The notes: generated by a model not told the origin, from the sequence alone. A stretch of 64,000 bases of DNA from Chitinophaga deserti (GCF_003149455.1 NZ_QFFK01000009.1:186001-250000), one strand, 5' to 3'; numbered from the stretch's first letter, positions 8,409-17,428 are shown. Numbers and translations: made by a program.

Positions 8409-9389
8409 GTGATAAAATTTTTCAGATCAGGCAACCCCCTAACGGTACTGTTGCTTTTCCTGTACATGTTGTTCATCAAGTTTTACTACCTGCTCCATCC
8501 GTCCACTTATCTGGAAGACGGGTCGGAGGGCTTGCTGTACAAATGGCTGGTTAACTGGCTTTCGGGGATGGTGGGGCCCAGCCCGGTGTTTTTCACTTTC
8601 CTGGCGCTGATGCTGCTTTTTATTCAGTCGCTGCTGCTGGCCCGCATTGTGAATAACCACCGCCTTTTTGCGAAGGATACTTATTTGCCGGCGATGTGTT
8701 ACCTGCTGCTGACATCCCTGTTACAGAGCTGGAACGTGTTTTCGCCCGCGCTGATCGTGAATACGGTGATGCTGTGGATCTTTTCGAGCATTACCGGCCT
8801 TTATATGCGTAATTCCGCCCGGGATGTATCGTTCAACATCGGGTTTGCCCTCGGTATCTGCGGATTGTTCTACTTCCCCTCCGTTTTGTTTGTAGCGCTG
8901 CTTTTCCTGAGCCTGCTCATCATGCGTGCCTTCCGGCTGGCAGAGTGGATCATAGGGCTGATGGGCATTCTTTGCCCGTTTTACCTGCTGGGAACCTGGC
9001 TGTTTCTCACAAACCGGTGGGAGCTGATTGCTGATTTGTGGCACATCCGGGCTAATTTACCGGTAATCACGGATTATAAAGTGTGGGGTGCGCTGATAGG
9101 GGGGATGTTGTTTTTTGTGACGGGATGGCTGATGCTGCAGCGTACATTCAAAAAAATGCTGATACAGGGCCGGAAAATATGGGCAACGGTAGTGATTTAT
9201 GTGCTGGTGGCGATGCTGGTGCCATTATTCAGCGGTCACTTTTCACCAACGTATTGGATACTGGCGGTAATGCCGGTGTCGCTGTTTGCGGGGAATGTGT
9301 TCTGGACTATAACCAACAATACGGTTGCCAATGCAGTACACATATTAGTGCTGGCATATGTTATTATAATGCAATACTTTAGTAACTGA
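8409..9389 (+). CDS. polytopic membrane protein (DUF6427-like)
   Basis: A 326-residue inner-membrane protein with about eight to nine hydrophobic segments spread over its length, starting with LTVLLLFLYMLFIKFYYLL. Length, N-terminal pattern and the position next to small housekeeping genes resemble the uncharacterised DUF6427 family of Bacteroidota; this assignment is from memory and unconfirmed. The start is GTG at 8409. No catalytic motif is evident. It is likely cotranscribed with the preceding secreted-protein gene, with purQ following from its own promoter. Confidence 0.75.
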   Translation: MIKFFRSGNPLTVLLLFLYMLFIKFYYLLHPSTYLEDGSEGLLYKWLVNWLSGMVGPSPVFFTFLALMLLFIQSLLLARIVNNHRLFAKDTYLPAMCYLLLTSLLQSWNVFSPALIVNTVMLWIFSSITGLYMRNSARDVSFNIGFALGICGLFYFPSVLFVALLFLSLLIMRAFRLAEWIIGLMGILCPFYLLGTWLFLTNRWELIADLWHIRANLPVITDYKVWGALIGGMLFFVTGWLMLQRTFKKMLIQGRKIWATVVIYVLVAMLVPLFSGHFSPTYWILAVMPVSLFAGNVFWTITNNTVANAVHILVLAYVIIMQYFSN

Positions 9390-9426
9390 CGGGTTGTTAG
9401 TGTATTCATAAATCTGATGAGTGGTG

Positions 9427-9457
9427 CTTGTAAATTCCCTAATGGTCAGTAATTTTG
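9427..9457 (+). promoter_or_regulatory. Bacteroidota-type promoter for purQ
   Basis: CTTG at 9427-9430 and an exact -7 box TAATTTTG at 9450-9457 are separated by 19 bases, the preferred spacing. The -7 box lies 33 bases ahead of the purQ ATG. Confidence 0.65.
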
Positions 9458-9490
9458 TTCTTTCCTGAAAATATTCAAATCGATAAATAG

Positions 9491-10183
9491 ATGAAATTCG
9501 GAGTTGTTACATTTCCCGGTTCTAATTGTGACCAAGACATGATCGATGCGCTGCGCACCGATTTGAACCAGGAAGTGATCGCCCTGTGGCACAAAGACAA
9601 GGACCTGAGCATGTTTACTACGGAAGACTGCATTCTGATCCCGGGAGGTTTTTCTTATGGTGATTACCTGCGTTGCGGGGCTATTGCCAAGTTCAGCCCA
9701 ATGATGCAGAGTGTGGTTGAGTTTGCGAACAAAGGTGGCCGGGTGATCGGAGTATGTAACGGTTTCCAGATTTTGTGCGAAGCGGGCCTGCTTCCGGGCG
9801 CTCTGCTGAAGAACGAGAACCAGCAGTTTGTTTGTAAGAACGTGTTTATCAAAAGTGAAAATACCGCAGCTTCCCTTACCAAGGAAGTAACCGGCCGCCC
9901 GCTGATGATCCCTGTTGCCCATGGCGAAGGAAGATATTATGCAGACGAGGCTACACTGGATGAGCTTTTCGCAAATAACCAGGTTATTTTCAGGTATTGC
10001 GATGAATTTGGCAATATTGTTGATTCTGCTAACCCGAACGGCGCTATCCGCAATATTGCAGGTATCTGCAACAAGGAAAGAAACGTTTTCGGAATGATGC
10101 CGCACCCTGAGCGTGCTACCAGCGAAGTGCTGGGCAACCGTGATGGACAGCTGATATTCCAGAGTCTGTTAAATAACAACTAG
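9491..10183 (+). CDS. purQ: phosphoribosylformylglycinamidine synthase, glutaminase subunit
   Basis: Class I glutamine amidotransferase subunit that supplies ammonia to PurL in the fourth step of purine synthesis. The 230-residue length is that of the small separate PurQ found with PurS and a short PurL. The N-terminus reads FGVVTFPGSNCD, GGFSYGDYLRCGAIA is the family signature, the nucleophile is Cys89 in GVCNGFQIL, and the catalytic His205/Glu207 sit in MPHPERA. PurL and PurS are not in this window. Confidence 0.95.
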   Translation: MKFGVVTFPGSNCDQDMIDALRTDLNQEVIALWHKDKDLSMFTTEDCILIPGGFSYGDYLRCGAIAKFSPMMQSVVEFANKGGRVIGVCNGFQILCEAGLLPGALLKNENQQFVCKNVFIKSENTAASLTKEVTGRPLMIPVAHGEGRYYADEATLDELFANNQVIFRYCDEFGNIVDSANPNGAIRNIAGICNKERNVFGMMPHPERATSEVLGNRDGQLIFQSLLNNN

Positions 10184-10235
10184 GCAAGAGGCCTGGTGAA
10201 CCATCAAAACAACCAACCAGTTAAAAAAAGAAAGT

Positions 10236-10691
10236 ATGAAAAAGTTGCTCGTAGCCATGATGCTCTTCGCGCTGCCGGTTTTGGCCCTGGCGCAGGACAT
10301 GAACCCCGTTAAATGGGAATTTACCTCCAAGAAGGTGAGCGCCCAGGAATACGAAGTGATTGCCAAAGCCACTATAGAGGGCGGCTGGCACCTTTATGCC
10401 CAGGAAGCCGGCGAAGGCCCTGTACCCACCAGCTTCAAATTTGCCAAAAACCCGCTGGTTGCCCCTAAAGGCAAAGTAGCAGAGTCCGGCAAGCTGCACA
10501 AAGCTTTCGACAAGAACTTCAATTCTGAGCTGAAATACTATGAAAACACCGTAACCTTCATCCAGAAAGTTACCGTAAAAGGTAAAGCTGTGACGAAAGT
10601 GAAAGGTTCCGTGGAGTTCATGGTTTGCGACGATCACCAGTGCCTTCCCCCGACCGAAGTAGAATTCGCTGTGAACGTGGGTGGGAAATAA
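10236..10691 (+). CDS. periplasmic protein resembling the DsbD N-terminal (alpha) domain
   Basis: A 151-residue exported protein: signal peptide to about residue 20 (ALPVLALAQ), then one immunoglobulin-like domain matching the N-terminal domain of DsbD. The redox pair is visible as Cys131 and Cys136 in CDDHQCLPP, close to the C-x5-C-x-PP of classical DsbD-alpha. It probably relays electrons from membrane DsbD to periplasmic targets such as thioredoxin-like proteins. The next gene is a full-length DsbD whose own N-terminal domain lacks these cysteines, so this protein may supply the missing redox site. A terminator separates the two, so expression may be independent. Confidence 0.82.
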   Translation: MKKLLVAMMLFALPVLALAQDMNPVKWEFTSKKVSAQEYEVIAKATIEGGWHLYAQEAGEGPVPTSFKFAKNPLVAPKGKVAESGKLHKAFDKNFNSELKYYENTVTFIQKVTVKGKAVTKVKGSVEFMVCDDHQCLPPTEVEFAVNVGGK

Positions 10692-10718
10692 TCGCCTGAT
10701 TACAACACATCATCATAG

Positions 10719-10755
10719 GAACGAGTTCTTTCATTTGAAGGAACTCGTTTTTTGC
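10719..10755 (+). terminator. rho-independent terminator after the DsbD-alpha-like gene
   Basis: AACGAGTTC at 10720-10728 pairs with GAACTCGTT at 10741-10749, extended by three pairs toward the loop, and a T run follows. Confidence 0.85.
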
Positions 10756-10793
10756 TTTTTGTTTTAATATATTCTGTTAAGTCTATCGTACAT

Positions 10794-12833
10794 ATGAAGT
10801 ATATCGTTTCGATGATCTCCGCATTCCTGTTGCTTTTTGGCCCTTCCGCCATTGCACAGGAGCCGGGAGCCGCTCCAGTTCACGCCACATGGGAATTTTC
10901 CGCAGATAAGAAAGCCCCCGGCGAGTATATCCTTAAATTTACAGCCAAAATAGAGCCGGGATGGAAGCTCATGGCCGCCTCTATGGGCGACGATGATCCT
11001 AACACCCGTATCGTTTTCGACAGCCTCAGCGACAGCCGCGTGCGCATCCAGTCTCTTGCAGACGTAACCACGCCCCTCACTGCCAAAGAGCCCATGCTCG
11101 AAGACATGGAAATCAAATACTTTGAGAACGAAGCCGTAATTACCGCCACGGTAAAGTATGCTTCAGATTCCATCAAAGACCTTCGCGGTAACGTGACCTT
11201 CTTCGTCCTCAAAGGCGAAGAAATCCTCCCGGAAGAAGCTCCCTTCACTTTCAAAGCCGACGCTTCAGGTACCCTTACCGGAGCAGTGGGCGGACTGAGT
11301 GTTGATAAAGAAGCTGCTGCAGGCCTTAAACGTACCACCATCGACCTGAACAACCCGGTGGTAAAAATCGGCGGTATCGGTAACGAAGGACAGTCCAGCA
11401 TCTGGCTCATCTTCGTACTTGGTTTCCTCGGCGGTCTCGTAGCATTGGTTACGCCCTGCGTGTTCCCGATGATCCCCCTGACCGTTTCGTTCTTTACCAA
11501 ATCTTCGCAGGACCGCAAAGCCGGTGTATTCAACGCCGTGATGTACGGGTTCTTCATTTTCCTGATCTACGTACTTTTCAGCCTTCCGTTCCACATTGCC
11601 GGTAAGGCAGACTCTGCGATCTTCAACAATATTTCCACCAACGTATGGCTCAACCTGATCTTCTTCGTGGTGTTCGTGGTATTCGCCCTGTCCTTCTTCG
11701 GACTGTTCGAGATCACACTCCCCAGCGGCCTGGCATCCAAGGCGGATTCCAAAGCCAATAAGAACAGCCTGGTGGGTATCTTCTTTATGGCGCTTACCCT
11801 CGTGGTAGTGTCATTCTCCTGCACCGGTCCCATCATGGGTTCCCTGCTTGCAGGTGCAGGTTCTGCCGCCAGCGGAGGTTCAGGCGCCTGGATGCTGACA
11901 GCCGGCATGGCGGGTTTCGGGATTGCACTGGCACTTCCTTTCGCCCTGTTTGCCCTTTTCCCGAACTGGCTGAACTCCCTGCCCAAATCCGGCGGGTGGC
12001 TTACTTCAGTGAAAGTGGTACTCGGCTTCGTGGAAGTGGCACTGGCTATCAAATTCCTGTCTAACGCCGACCTCGTTACGCACTGGGGCATCCTCCACCG
12101 CGAAACATTCTTCCTTATCTGGATCATCATCTTCGGTCTTACCACAGCCTACCTGTTTGGTCTGATCCGTTTCCCGCATGACAGCCCGATTAAGAAACTG
12201 GGTAAAGTGCGCATCTTCTTCGGTGTACTTTTCGGTGCATTCACCCTGTACCTCATCCCTGGCATCACCAACACCAAATATGCCCGTCTTCGCCTCATGA
12301 GCGGCTTTGCGCCTCCCATGTCGTACAGCTGGTATGGCCATGGTACTGCTGAAGAAAAAGGTGCGGTAGAGCCCGATATCATCAACGAATACGAAAAAGG
12401 CCTGGCCCTCGCTAAAGAGAAGAACAAGCCCGTACTGCTTGACTTCACCGGCTGGGCCTGTGTGAACTGCCGTAACATGGAAGAAAACGTGTGGACCGAT
12501 CCCGAAGTACACAGCCTCATCAAGGAGAACTACATCCTGGTTTCGCTTTATACCGACGATCGTAAGAAGCTGGGTGAGAACGATCAGTTCCTGTTCCAGT
12601 CCGACGAAGGCTGGTCTAAAAAGATCGTGACTATCGGCGACAAGTACGCTACATTCCAGCGTGTGAACTTCATTAACCAGTCGCAGCCACTGTACGTGCT
12701 CATCACACCAGACGAGCAGCTGCTGACACTGCCTGTGGCTTATACGCCCGATATCCAGGAATACGCCAACTGGCTGAAAGCCGGTCTGGATGGCTGGAAG
12801 AAGGTGAACACCACTGCTCAGAAAGCGAATTAA
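10794..12833 (+). CDS. dsbD: protein-disulfide reductase DsbD with degenerate N-terminal domain
   Basis: Transfers electrons from cytoplasmic thioredoxin across the inner membrane to reduce periplasmic disulfides. The 679-residue protein has a signal peptide (to about 22), an N-terminal Ig-like domain (about 25-170), a membrane domain of about eight segments with paired cysteines Cys222 in VTPCVFPM and Cys343 in FSCTGP, and a C-terminal thioredoxin domain with Cys556-V-N-Cys559 in GWACVNCRNME. The N-terminal domain has no cysteine pair: the equivalent segment reads FFVLKGEEILPEEAP. The upstream one-domain protein carries that pair instead. An upstream in-frame start at 10752 falls inside the terminator; ATG 10794 gives a normal signal peptide. 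Confidence 0.93.
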   Translation: MKYIVSMISAFLLLFGPSAIAQEPGAAPVHATWEFSADKKAPGEYILKFTAKIEPGWKLMAASMGDDDPNTRIVFDSLSDSRVRIQSLADVTTPLTAKEPMLEDMEIKYFENEAVITATVKYASDSIKDLRGNVTFFVLKGEEILPEEAPFTFKADASGTLTGAVGGLSVDKEAAAGLKRTTIDLNNPVVKIGGIGNEGQSSIWLIFVLGFLGGLVALVTPCVFPMIPLTVSFFTKSSQDRKAGVFNAVMYGFFIFLIYVLFSLPFHIAGKADSAIFNNISTNVWLNLIFFVVFVVFALSFFGLFEITLPSGLASKADSKANKNSLVGIFFMALTLVVVSFSCTGPIMGSLLAGAGSAASGGSGAWMLTAGMAGFGIALALPFALFALFPNWLNSLPKSGGWLTSVKVVLGFVEVALAIKFLSNADLVTHWGILHRETFFLIWIIIFGLTTAYLFGLIRFPHDSPIKKLGKVRIFFGVLFGAFTLYLIPGITNTKYARLRLMSGFAPPMSYSWYGHGTAEEKGAVEPDIINEYEKGLALAKEKNKPVLLDFTGWACVNCRNMEENVWTDPEVHSLIKENYILVSLYTDDRKKLGENDQFLFQSDEGWSKKIVTIGDKYATFQRVNFINQSQPLYVLITPDEQLLTLPVAYTPDIQEYANWLKAGLDGWKKVNTTAQKAN

Positions 12834-12852
12834 TCCGGTATTACCGAAACAT

Positions 12853-12889
12853 AAAAAAGGACGCCTCCGTAATGGGGCGTCCTTTTTTT
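12853..12889. terminator. terminator after dsbD, probably bidirectional
   Basis: AAAAAAGGACGCC at 12853-12865 pairs with GGCGTCCTTTTTT at 12876-12888. T runs on both strands would serve dsbD (+) and the convergent lipoprotein gene (-). Confidence 0.9.
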
Positions 12890-12909
12890 ATCTATACACA
12901 CGAACAAGC

Positions 12910-13806
12910 TTAGAATAACGACTGGCCGCAGCCACGATAGGTTTTACCATCCACAGTTATTGTAACGGTGAAGGGGTACTTCTTATCACCATCATCCGTA
13001 CAAACAGTGTTGTCGAATTTAGCGGTAAGCGTATGGCCATTGGCGCTGGATGTAAAAATAGTAGCGTCCTTATCTCCTTTTTGCGCATCGGCAGCGGGGA
13101 ACTCAATGACCTTTTCACCATAATTACCGGTATACACTATCTTTTTATGGGGGATAACGGCCAGGTGCCAGCCGGGTTCATTACCCACAGCCCAGTGCGA
13201 AGCCCCCAGCTGACGCAGCTCATTGGCTTTGGGGCTTAGGTCTTTCCGGTCTATTTTAAGGGCTACGGCGGCTCTTTCGGCCAGCAGATTTACCTCGGCA
13301 GCGCTGAAGCGGTAGTCGGTTTTGCCGAAGGGAGACTCATATTCTGTAATAGCAGCAGCCTCCAGGGAAGGGAGGTCTTTTGCCCGGCGGCTTTCGGAAT
13401 CAATGAGGGTATCGGTATCAAAATAGAAGGTGTTTTCGATGACGCCCGTTTTAGTGGTGATCACTTCGCGCAGCATTTTTACCTCCACGGTTACGGTATC
13501 GAGGTAAAACCAGGTTTCTATACTGGAATCGCCCGGAGGGCCTTCGGGGAAGATGTAGAGCCGGATAGGCGTGTCTTTGATGGAATAGAGGCCGATAAGG
13601 CCGGCGGTATTGTCGCCGTTTACGAAGTTATGGGCAGCCATTACTTTGTTGGTGGCGGCCTTTTCGTCTATACTGGAAACATAGGCGCTGATGGCGGTTA
13701 TCCTCGCAGCCTCGGCTGCTTCTTCCGCATCGGCCTTTTTATCGGCCCCGCCCGAGCAGGCGGCCAGCAGCATTACGAAAGGAAGAAATAAAGCATATGG
13801 TTTCAT
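12910..13806 (-). CDS. lipoprotein with a GNEPGW/YRGCG C-terminal domain
   Basis: A 298-residue lipoprotein. The signal peptide ends in LLAAC with Cys17 as the lipidation site, followed by an acidic/Ala-rich linker. The first half has no recognised domain. The last 100 residues contain VGNEPGWHLAV and end in KTYRGCGQSLF, a pairing seen in uncharacterised bacterial lipoproteins (COG3650-like, often near META/HslJ-type domains). Two cysteines near the end could form a disulfide. The frame is open upstream to 13839, but ATG 13806 places the signal peptide correctly. It is convergent with dsbD and divergent from the two-component system. Confidence 0.78.
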   Translation of the reverse strand: MKPYALFLPFVMLLAACSGGADKKADAEEAAEAARITAISAYVSSIDEKAATNKVMAAHNFVNGDNTAGLIGLYSIKDTPIRLYIFPEGPPGDSSIETWFYLDTVTVEVKMLREVITTKTGVIENTFYFDTDTLIDSESRRAKDLPSLEAAAITEYESPFGKTDYRFSAAEVNLLAERAAVALKIDRKDLSPKANELRQLGASHWAVGNEPGWHLAVIPHKKIVYTGNYGEKVIEFPAADAQKGDKDATIFTSSANGHTLTAKFDNTVCTDDGDKKYPFTVTITVDGKTYRGCGQSLF

Positions 13807-13920
13807 AAGAAAGGATTTAAAACGGCCATTAGTTGCCAAAGGCGTGCCAGTTTTATGAAAGATTGGGTGTCAGTCAGTTACCTCTTATGTGATAACACCA
13901 CCGGCCCCCAAAGGGTTCGC

Positions 13921-13956
13921 TGCTTCAGAATTGCTTCAAATTTGTGTGTAATTTTG
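13921..13956 (+). promoter_or_regulatory. tandem 11-bp direct repeat and -7 box ahead of the response regulator gene
   Basis: GCTTCA occurs at 13922-13927 and 13933-13938, exactly 11 bases apart, as TGCTTCAGAAT then TGCTTCAAATT. OmpR-family regulators typically bind such one-helical-turn direct repeats. An exact -7 box TAATTTTG follows at 13949-13956, so the repeat covers the -33 region. The predicted transcription start falls at or next to the ATG at 13964. A close copy of this repeat lies ahead of the tolC gene (15926-15946). Confidence 0.6.
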
Positions 13957-13963
13957 CCGGATC

Positions 13964-14647
13964 ATGAAAGTATTGCTGATAGAAGATAATGTGGAGCTGG
14001 CCAGCAGCATTTCCGCCTTTCTGGCGCGGGAAGGCTACATCTGTGAGATCAGTTACAATATCCGTGATGCACAGGATAAGCTGATCTCTTTCCAGTATGA
14101 TTGTGTACTGCTGGATATAATGCTGCCCGATGGTAACGGCCTGGAAATACTCCGGTTCATGCGGCAGGAGAAGCTCCAGAGCAGCATCCTCATCCTGTCT
14201 GCCAAAAACTCGCTCGACGATAAGATAATTGGGCTGGAAGAAGGGGCAGACGACTACCTGACGAAGCCTTTCCACATGCCGGAACTGAACGCCCGCCTGC
14301 GTGCCATCTACCGCCGCAAGAAGCTGAACGGCAGCAACATCATTGCCTTTAACGAGATCACCCTTAATATTGATACCTTCGAAGCCTGGGTGAACGGTAC
14401 GCAGCTGGATATGACGCGCAAGGAGTTTGACCTGCTCATGTATTTCATGGTTAACAGGAACCGCGTACTCTCCCGCCAGTCGATCGCCGCACACCTTTGG
14501 GGCGATTATACCGATAACCTTTCCAATTTCGATTTCGTATACCAGCATGTGAAGAACATCCGCAAAAAGATCAGCGCTGCCAGCGGCACCGATTATATCG
14601 GAACGGTTTACGGGCTGGGATATAAATTTCATACTTCCCGTCAATAA
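13964..14647 (+). CDS. OmpR/PhoB-family response regulator
   Basis: A 227-residue DNA-binding regulator. The receiver domain occupies about 1-115 with phospho-acceptor Asp51 (LLDIMLPDGNG) and Lys101 (LTKPFHMPEL). The winged-helix DNA-binding domain is at about 130-225, ending in GLGYKF. The histidine kinase gene begins nine bases after the stop. Repeats at 13921-13942 suggest autoregulation, and their copy ahead of tolC points to the efflux operon as target. The kinase-efflux order makes this a likely envelope-stress or toxic-compound response. Confidence 0.95.
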   Translation: MKVLLIEDNVELASSISAFLAREGYICEISYNIRDAQDKLISFQYDCVLLDIMLPDGNGLEILRFMRQEKLQSSILILSAKNSLDDKIIGLEEGADDYLTKPFHMPELNARLRAIYRRKKLNGSNIIAFNEITLNIDTFEAWVNGTQLDMTRKEFDLLMYFMVNRNRVLSRQSIAAHLWGDYTDNLSNFDFVYQHVKNIRKKISAASGTDYIGTVYGLGYKFHTSRQ

Positions 14648-14656
14648 AACATCCGG

Positions 14657-15982
14657 ATGAAGATTGTAGACAGATTTACATTGTGGTTCCTGGGCGTTAC
14701 GTTGCTGATCATCCCGATCAACAGTTATATTACTTATAACAGTATCAAAAAGGAGATCGATAAAGCGGCGGTGGAGCGGCTGAAGCATGTAAACGCCCGT
14801 GCGGCGGAACAACTGGCGAGGGGTGAGGCCATTGGCGAGTTTATGCAGGGATGCCGGATTAAGGCAGCCCCTTCCGATTCCACTATGCCGGCAGATTTCT
14901 TCCTCATCACCGACCGCGATGTGAAGCACGATCCCGACCTCGAAGATTACGACCGTAAGATCACGGTAGCTTCCTGGCATCAGATCAACGGTGTGAGCTA
15001 TAAGATCATTTCCGGAGATTATGTGACGCGGTCTGAGCAGATCCTCGCAGGGCTGCGGGTCAGCATTTTCTGGAAACTGGTTATCCTCATAGGAGTGGTT
15101 GTACTAACTGCCCGGCTGGCTTCGCGGCTGGTGCTGGCGCCGTTCTATAATACCCTTAAAAAGCTCCAGCGCTTCAACCTGCGCTCGCGGAAGAAACTGG
15201 AGTTCAAGCCTACCCGCACAAAGGAATTCAATGAACTGAACTGTTTTGTGGGAAAGATGACGGATAAGGCTGTAGACGATTACATCTCCCTGAAAGAATT
15301 CTCGGAAAACGCATCTCACGAGCTGCAAACCCCGCTGGCCATCATCCGCAGTAAGCTGGAGCTGATGTCTGAATACAATATTGAAGGAGAAGAGGCCGTG
15401 CTGATTTCCGACATGCAGAATGCGGTGGATAAGCTCACCCGGATCAACAGGAGCCTCGTGCTCCTGGCGCGTCTGGAGAATAACGAGTACGAATCGCAGG
15501 AAACCCTGAACTTCTCACGCTCCGTCCGCGAATCGGTTAATACCTTCTGCGACCTCGTGACCCTCAAGGGCCTCACGATGGAATACAGGATAGAGGAGAA
15601 TGTGGATGTGCAACTCCATGCGGCGCTGGTGGATATCCTGCTGAATAACCTCGTAGGCAATGCCATCCGTCATAACTATCCCGGGGGGCATATTTCGGTA
15701 GAGCTTTCTGCCGGCAAACTGGTGATCTCCAATACCGGCCACGAGCCACAGGAGCCGGTAGACGAAATGTTCAGGCGCTTCCGGAAAGGGCCCGCTTGTC
15801 AGAATTCCGTAGGCATCGGGCTGTCTATTGTGAAACAGATCTGCGACATGAACGGCTTTACCATTAACTACCACTTTCAGGCCGGTCATCATATAATAAC
15901 GGTCGATTTTCCTCCAGCTTCCGTTTCTTCAAAATTGCTTCAGAATGATGCGCGCTCTTTGCATGAGAAAACTCAGCTGTAA
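14657..15982 (+). CDS. membrane sensor histidine kinase
   Basis: A 441-residue partner of the preceding regulator. One N-terminal membrane segment (about 8-25) and a second (about 135-152) enclose a short periplasmic sensor region of about 105 residues. The dimerisation/phosphoacceptor domain has His221 in ASHELQTPLAIIRSK, and the ATPase has N-box LNNLVGNAIRHN and G-box GIGLSIVKQICD. The canonical HELR is HELQ here, a mild deviation. The last codons (about 15926-15946) carry the direct repeats proposed as an operator for the downstream efflux operon. Confidence 0.93.
   Translation: MKIVDRFTLWFLGVTLLIIPINSYITYNSIKKEIDKAAVERLKHVNARAAEQLARGEAIGEFMQGCRIKAAPSDSTMPADFFLITDRDVKHDPDLEDYDRKITVASWHQINGVSYKIISGDYVTRSEQILAGLRVSIFWKLVILIGVVVLTARLASRLVLAPFYNTLKKLQRFNLRSRKKLEFKPTRTKEFNELNCFVGKMTDKAVDDYISLKEFSENASHELQTPLAIIRSKLELMSEYNIEGEEAVLISDMQNAVDKLTRINRSLVLLARLENNEYESQETLNFSRSVRESVNTFCDLVTLKGLTMEYRIEENVDVQLHAALVDILLNNLVGNAIRHNYPGGHISVELSAGKLVISNTGHEPQEPVDEMFRRFRKGPACQNSVGIGLSIVKQICDMNGFTINYHFQAGHHIITVDFPPASVSSKLLQNDARSLHEKTQL
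15926..15946 (+). promoter_or_regulatory. tandem 11-bp direct repeat ahead of the efflux operon
   Basis: CTTCA occurs at 15927-15931 and 15938-15942 within a stretch that differs by only a few bases from the repeat at 13921-13942. It lies inside the 3' end of the kinase gene, about 75 bases ahead of the tolC-like ATG. Most likely it is a second binding site for the adjacent OmpR-type regulator. Confidence 0.5.
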
Positions 15983-16017
15983 GGCTGCCATGCTTAAAAT
16001 CGCTCATTTTGATTCAG

Positions 16018-17415
16018 ATGACATTACGCTATCCGGTTCATCTGCTGTTGTCTGTTATCCTTCTCTCCGGTTTCACCAGCGCCCGTGCGCAGGTGCTGAC
16101 CCTGAAAGATGCTGTACATACGGCACTGAACAACTACGGTTCCATCAAGGCTAAGGCCAACTACGTCAATGCTTCGAAAGCTACTGCTGACCAAACCCGG
16201 CGGGATTACCTGCCTAACTTCAGTATTTCGGCTCAGCAGGACTATGGCACTATCAATGGCCAGAACGGTCCGCTCTACGGCTTTGGAGGCCTGGGCGTGG
16301 CTTCTTCCGGTATGGCTATGCCGGAACAAAACTGGAACGCCGCATTCGGGGCGCTCTATCTCGCCAATATAAACTGGGAATTTTTTGCCTTCGGCAGAAT
16401 GAAGGAAAAAGTGAAAACGGCCGAAACGCTTGTTCGCCGTGATGAGCTCGACTGGCAACAGGAGCAGTTCCGTCACGAAGTGAAAGTATCTGCTGTATAC
16501 CTTAACCTGCTGGCTGCACAGCGCCTCACCAAGGCCTGGGAGCGCAACCTGGAAAGGGCCGATACCTTCCGCTCCGTAGTTACCCGCCGCGCCAAGAACG
16601 GGCTTATTGCGGGAGTAGATTCTTCCCTCGCCAATGCGGAAGTAGCCAGCGCCCGTATTTCCCTCACCCGTGCCCGTGATCTGGAACAGGAGCAGGGCAA
16701 TCAGCTGGCGCAGCTCATGGGAGTAGCTCCTTCGGCTTTCCTGCTCGACTCTTTCATACTCACCCGTCTGCCGGTGGTGGTAACCGATACGGTGGCCCTC
16801 CGGCCCGAAGGGCATCCTGTCCTGCAATATTACCAAAGCCGCATTCAGCTCAGTCAGGAACAGGAAAAGTACATCCGTACACTCCAATACCCTGCCTTCA
16901 GTTTGTTCAGTATCCTGCAAACGCGTGCATCGGGCTTCAAAGCAGAATATATCACCGACCATACAGCCTTTACCCACAACTACTGGGATGGGGTAAAACC
17001 CAACAGGACCAACTACCTGCTGGGTGTAGGCGTTACCTGGAACCTGACCAGTATTATGCGGGTAAACCGGCAGAAGCTGGCGCAGGAATACACTTCGAAA
17101 GCATTGCAAAGTGAAATGGAAGTGGCCGACCAGCAGCTGAAAGCGCAGCTCGCTCTGGCCGATACGAAGATGAAGAACGCACTGGATACCTACCGCGAAG
17201 CACTGGTGCAGATTAAGTCCGCCTCCGACGCATATCTCCAGAAAACAGTGATGTATAAGAACGGGCTGAGTACGCTGGTAGATGTTACCCAGGCAATGTA
17301 TACCCTGAACCGTGCAGAAACCGACCGGGATGTGGCGTACAGCAATGTATGGCAGGCACTGCTGCTGAAGGCTGCGGCAGCTGGTAATTTCGGACTATTT
17401 ATCAACGAATTTTAA
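16018..17415 (+). CDS. TolC-family outer membrane efflux protein
   Basis: A 465-residue outer-membrane channel component of a tripartite pump. The signal peptide is LLLSVILLSGFTSARAQ. The rest shows the two repeated long-helix/strand units of TolC: the first ends in ATADQTRRDYLPNFSISAQQ, the second holds LAQEYTSKALQSEMEVADQQLKAQL. The ATG at 16018 is chosen; an in-frame TTG at 16009 adds three residues. It is the first gene of a three-gene efflux operon (outer-membrane channel, RND pump, adaptor), directly downstream of a two-component system and the proposed operator repeats. Confidence 0.9.
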   Translation: MTLRYPVHLLLSVILLSGFTSARAQVLTLKDAVHTALNNYGSIKAKANYVNASKATADQTRRDYLPNFSISAQQDYGTINGQNGPLYGFGGLGVASSGMAMPEQNWNAAFGALYLANINWEFFAFGRMKEKVKTAETLVRRDELDWQQEQFRHEVKVSAVYLNLLAAQRLTKAWERNLERADTFRSVVTRRAKNGLIAGVDSSLANAEVASARISLTRARDLEQEQGNQLAQLMGVAPSAFLLDSFILTRLPVVVTDTVALRPEGHPVLQYYQSRIQLSQEQEKYIRTLQYPAFSLFSILQTRASGFKAEYITDHTAFTHNYWDGVKPNRTNYLLGVGVTWNLTSIMRVNRQKLAQEYTSKALQSEMEVADQQLKAQLALADTKMKNALDTYREALVQIKSASDAYLQKTVMYKNGLSTLVDVTQAMYTLNRAETDRDVAYSNVWQALLLKAAAAGNFGLFINEF

Positions 17416-17428
17416 TCATAGCATCAAC

